From: Bin80 sp965208025
GTDB lineage: Bacteria > Bacteroidota > Rhodothermia > Rhodothermales > Bin80
Assembly: GCA_965208025.1 (NCBI GenBank)
Contig: OZ242302.1
Location: forward strand, 1,674,001 to 1,738,000
Direction of reading: 5' to 3'
Length of the DNA stretch: 64,000 bases
Shown here: in pieces, positions 63,623 through 64,000 of the stretch
Position numbering within the stretch: the first letter of the stretch is position 1
Layout of the letters: every line of letters starts with the position of its first letter
Notes under the pieces: generated by a model
Databases searched by the model: none
What the model saw: only the letters and a program-made list of their open reading frames with translations
Told to the model about the DNA's origin: nothing
Position numbers and translations under genes: made by a program

Positions 63623-64000
63623 GTGCCCGAAGTGATCAAAAATCGTTACACTCTTTTGAATGGTGCGGTATTCTGCATTTTAGCGGTCTTGGGACTTCAA
63701 CTCTTTCTGTTACAAGTCGCGAATCAGCAGGATCTCTCCGAAATTGCCCGTGGTAATGCACTGCGCAACATTCGTGTACTACCTGCCCGCGGTTCAATCT
63801 ATGACCGCAATGGTACGCTTATGGTCTACAATGTGCCGACCTACACCATCACGCTGACTCCCAGATACTTTGATGAAGAGCGTATCCCACGATTGGCAGA
63901 CCATCTTGAGGTTGCCGACTCGGTCGTGAGCAGGCGCCTGAAAGAAGCCACCGAATATAATCCGTATCGCCCCAGCCTATCGTTTTCCAACGTCTCCTTT
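63623..64000 (+). CDS. mrdA: penicillin-binding protein 2 (partial, runs off the window)
   Basis: From the GTG at 63623 an open frame of 126 codons continues past the window end: VPEVIKNRYTLLNGAVFCIL, a transmembrane anchor to FLLQV, then ALRNIRVLPARGSIYDRNGT, the class B PBP N-terminal signature, and YTITLTPRYFDEERI. PBP2 is the elongasome transpeptidase that works with RodA. The catalytic Ser-x-x-Lys region lies beyond the window. PBP2 and PBP3 share the signature, so the mrdA call rests on the overall N-terminal similarity. It is divergent from the OM protein gene, with mreC/mreD expected upstream but absent. Confidence 0.85.
   Translation, partial: MPEVIKNRYTLLNGAVFCILAVLGLQLFLLQVANQQDLSEIARGNALRNIRVLPARGSIYDRNGTLMVYNVPTYTITLTPRYFDEERIPRLADHLEVADSVVSRRLKEATEYNPYRPSLSFSNVSF

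Overview
The window looks like a chromosome segment of a Rhodothermia-like member of the Bacteroidota/Rhodothermota. The signs are a type IX secretion C-terminal signal (NYPNPFNPST) on a large Asp-box propeller protein, DUF2480 beside a cysteine desulfurase, a LytR_C protein before RsfS, a bacilliredoxin, a CarB without its allosteric domain, and Bacteroidota-type promoter motifs (TTTG ... TAnnTTTG). Base composition looks balanced by eye. Many decayed insertion sequences and some frameshifted genes suggest an eroding genome. The PKS genes match a layout described from marine-sponge symbionts, so a sponge-associated host is an inference, not something the sequence proves.

Layout. 0-3.7 kb: an IS21-family element cut by the window edge, then a broken DDE transposase. 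4.3-11.7 kb: T9SS propeller protein, lipoprotein/rsfS/LytR_C operon, chorismate mutase and mltG. 11.7-16.1 kb: a 1.3-kb gene-free stretch, a SulP-STAS-cNMP transporter and a frameshifted thioredoxin-like gene. 16.3-28.7 kb: DUF2480 and cysteine desulfurase, tRNA-Glu, clpP and tig, an alkyltransferase, the carAB-yebC-ruvC operon behind a putative attenuator, and a TonB protein. 29-40.6 kb: NYN-cold-shock protein, bacilliredoxin, a catalytically dead NlpC/P60 lipoprotein, greA, an FAH enzyme, rplU-rpmA, PpiD/SurA chaperone, transsulfuration enzyme, TPR lipoprotein, dapF and phoH. 41-45.6 kb: IS21-end remnant, small unknown genes, a STAS protein facing a permease with a regulatory-looking tail, and an IS1380-type remnant. 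45.7-55.3 kb: the swf-like PKS locus. 55.3-58.5 kb: IS debris and an orphan AAA ATPase. 58.5-64 kb: operon of OM metalloprotease/propeller/barrel protein, pyrD and a Sfp-type phosphopantetheinyl transferase, then the start of PBP2.

The most notable system is the two-gene biosynthetic locus at 45.7-55.3 kb. A single-module, fully reducing type I PKS/FAS (KS-AT-DH-degenerate MT-ER-KR-ACP, 2343 aa) is followed 49 bp later by an 830-aa fusion of a thioester reductase and a sulfotransferase. This is the swfA-swfB arrangement reported from sponge-symbiont metagenomes, whose product is not known as far as I recall. The radical-SAM gene swfC of those clusters is not in this window. The domain set predicts an iteratively built saturated acyl chain, reductive release, and sulfation of the resulting alcohol. 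A phosphopantetheinyl transferase able in principle to activate the ACP lies 3.2 kb upstream, in the pyrD operon.

Decayed IS21 left ends in the same orientation lie on both sides of the 41-55 kb block. One of them reaches to within 20 bp of the swfA start and contains a plausible swfA promoter.
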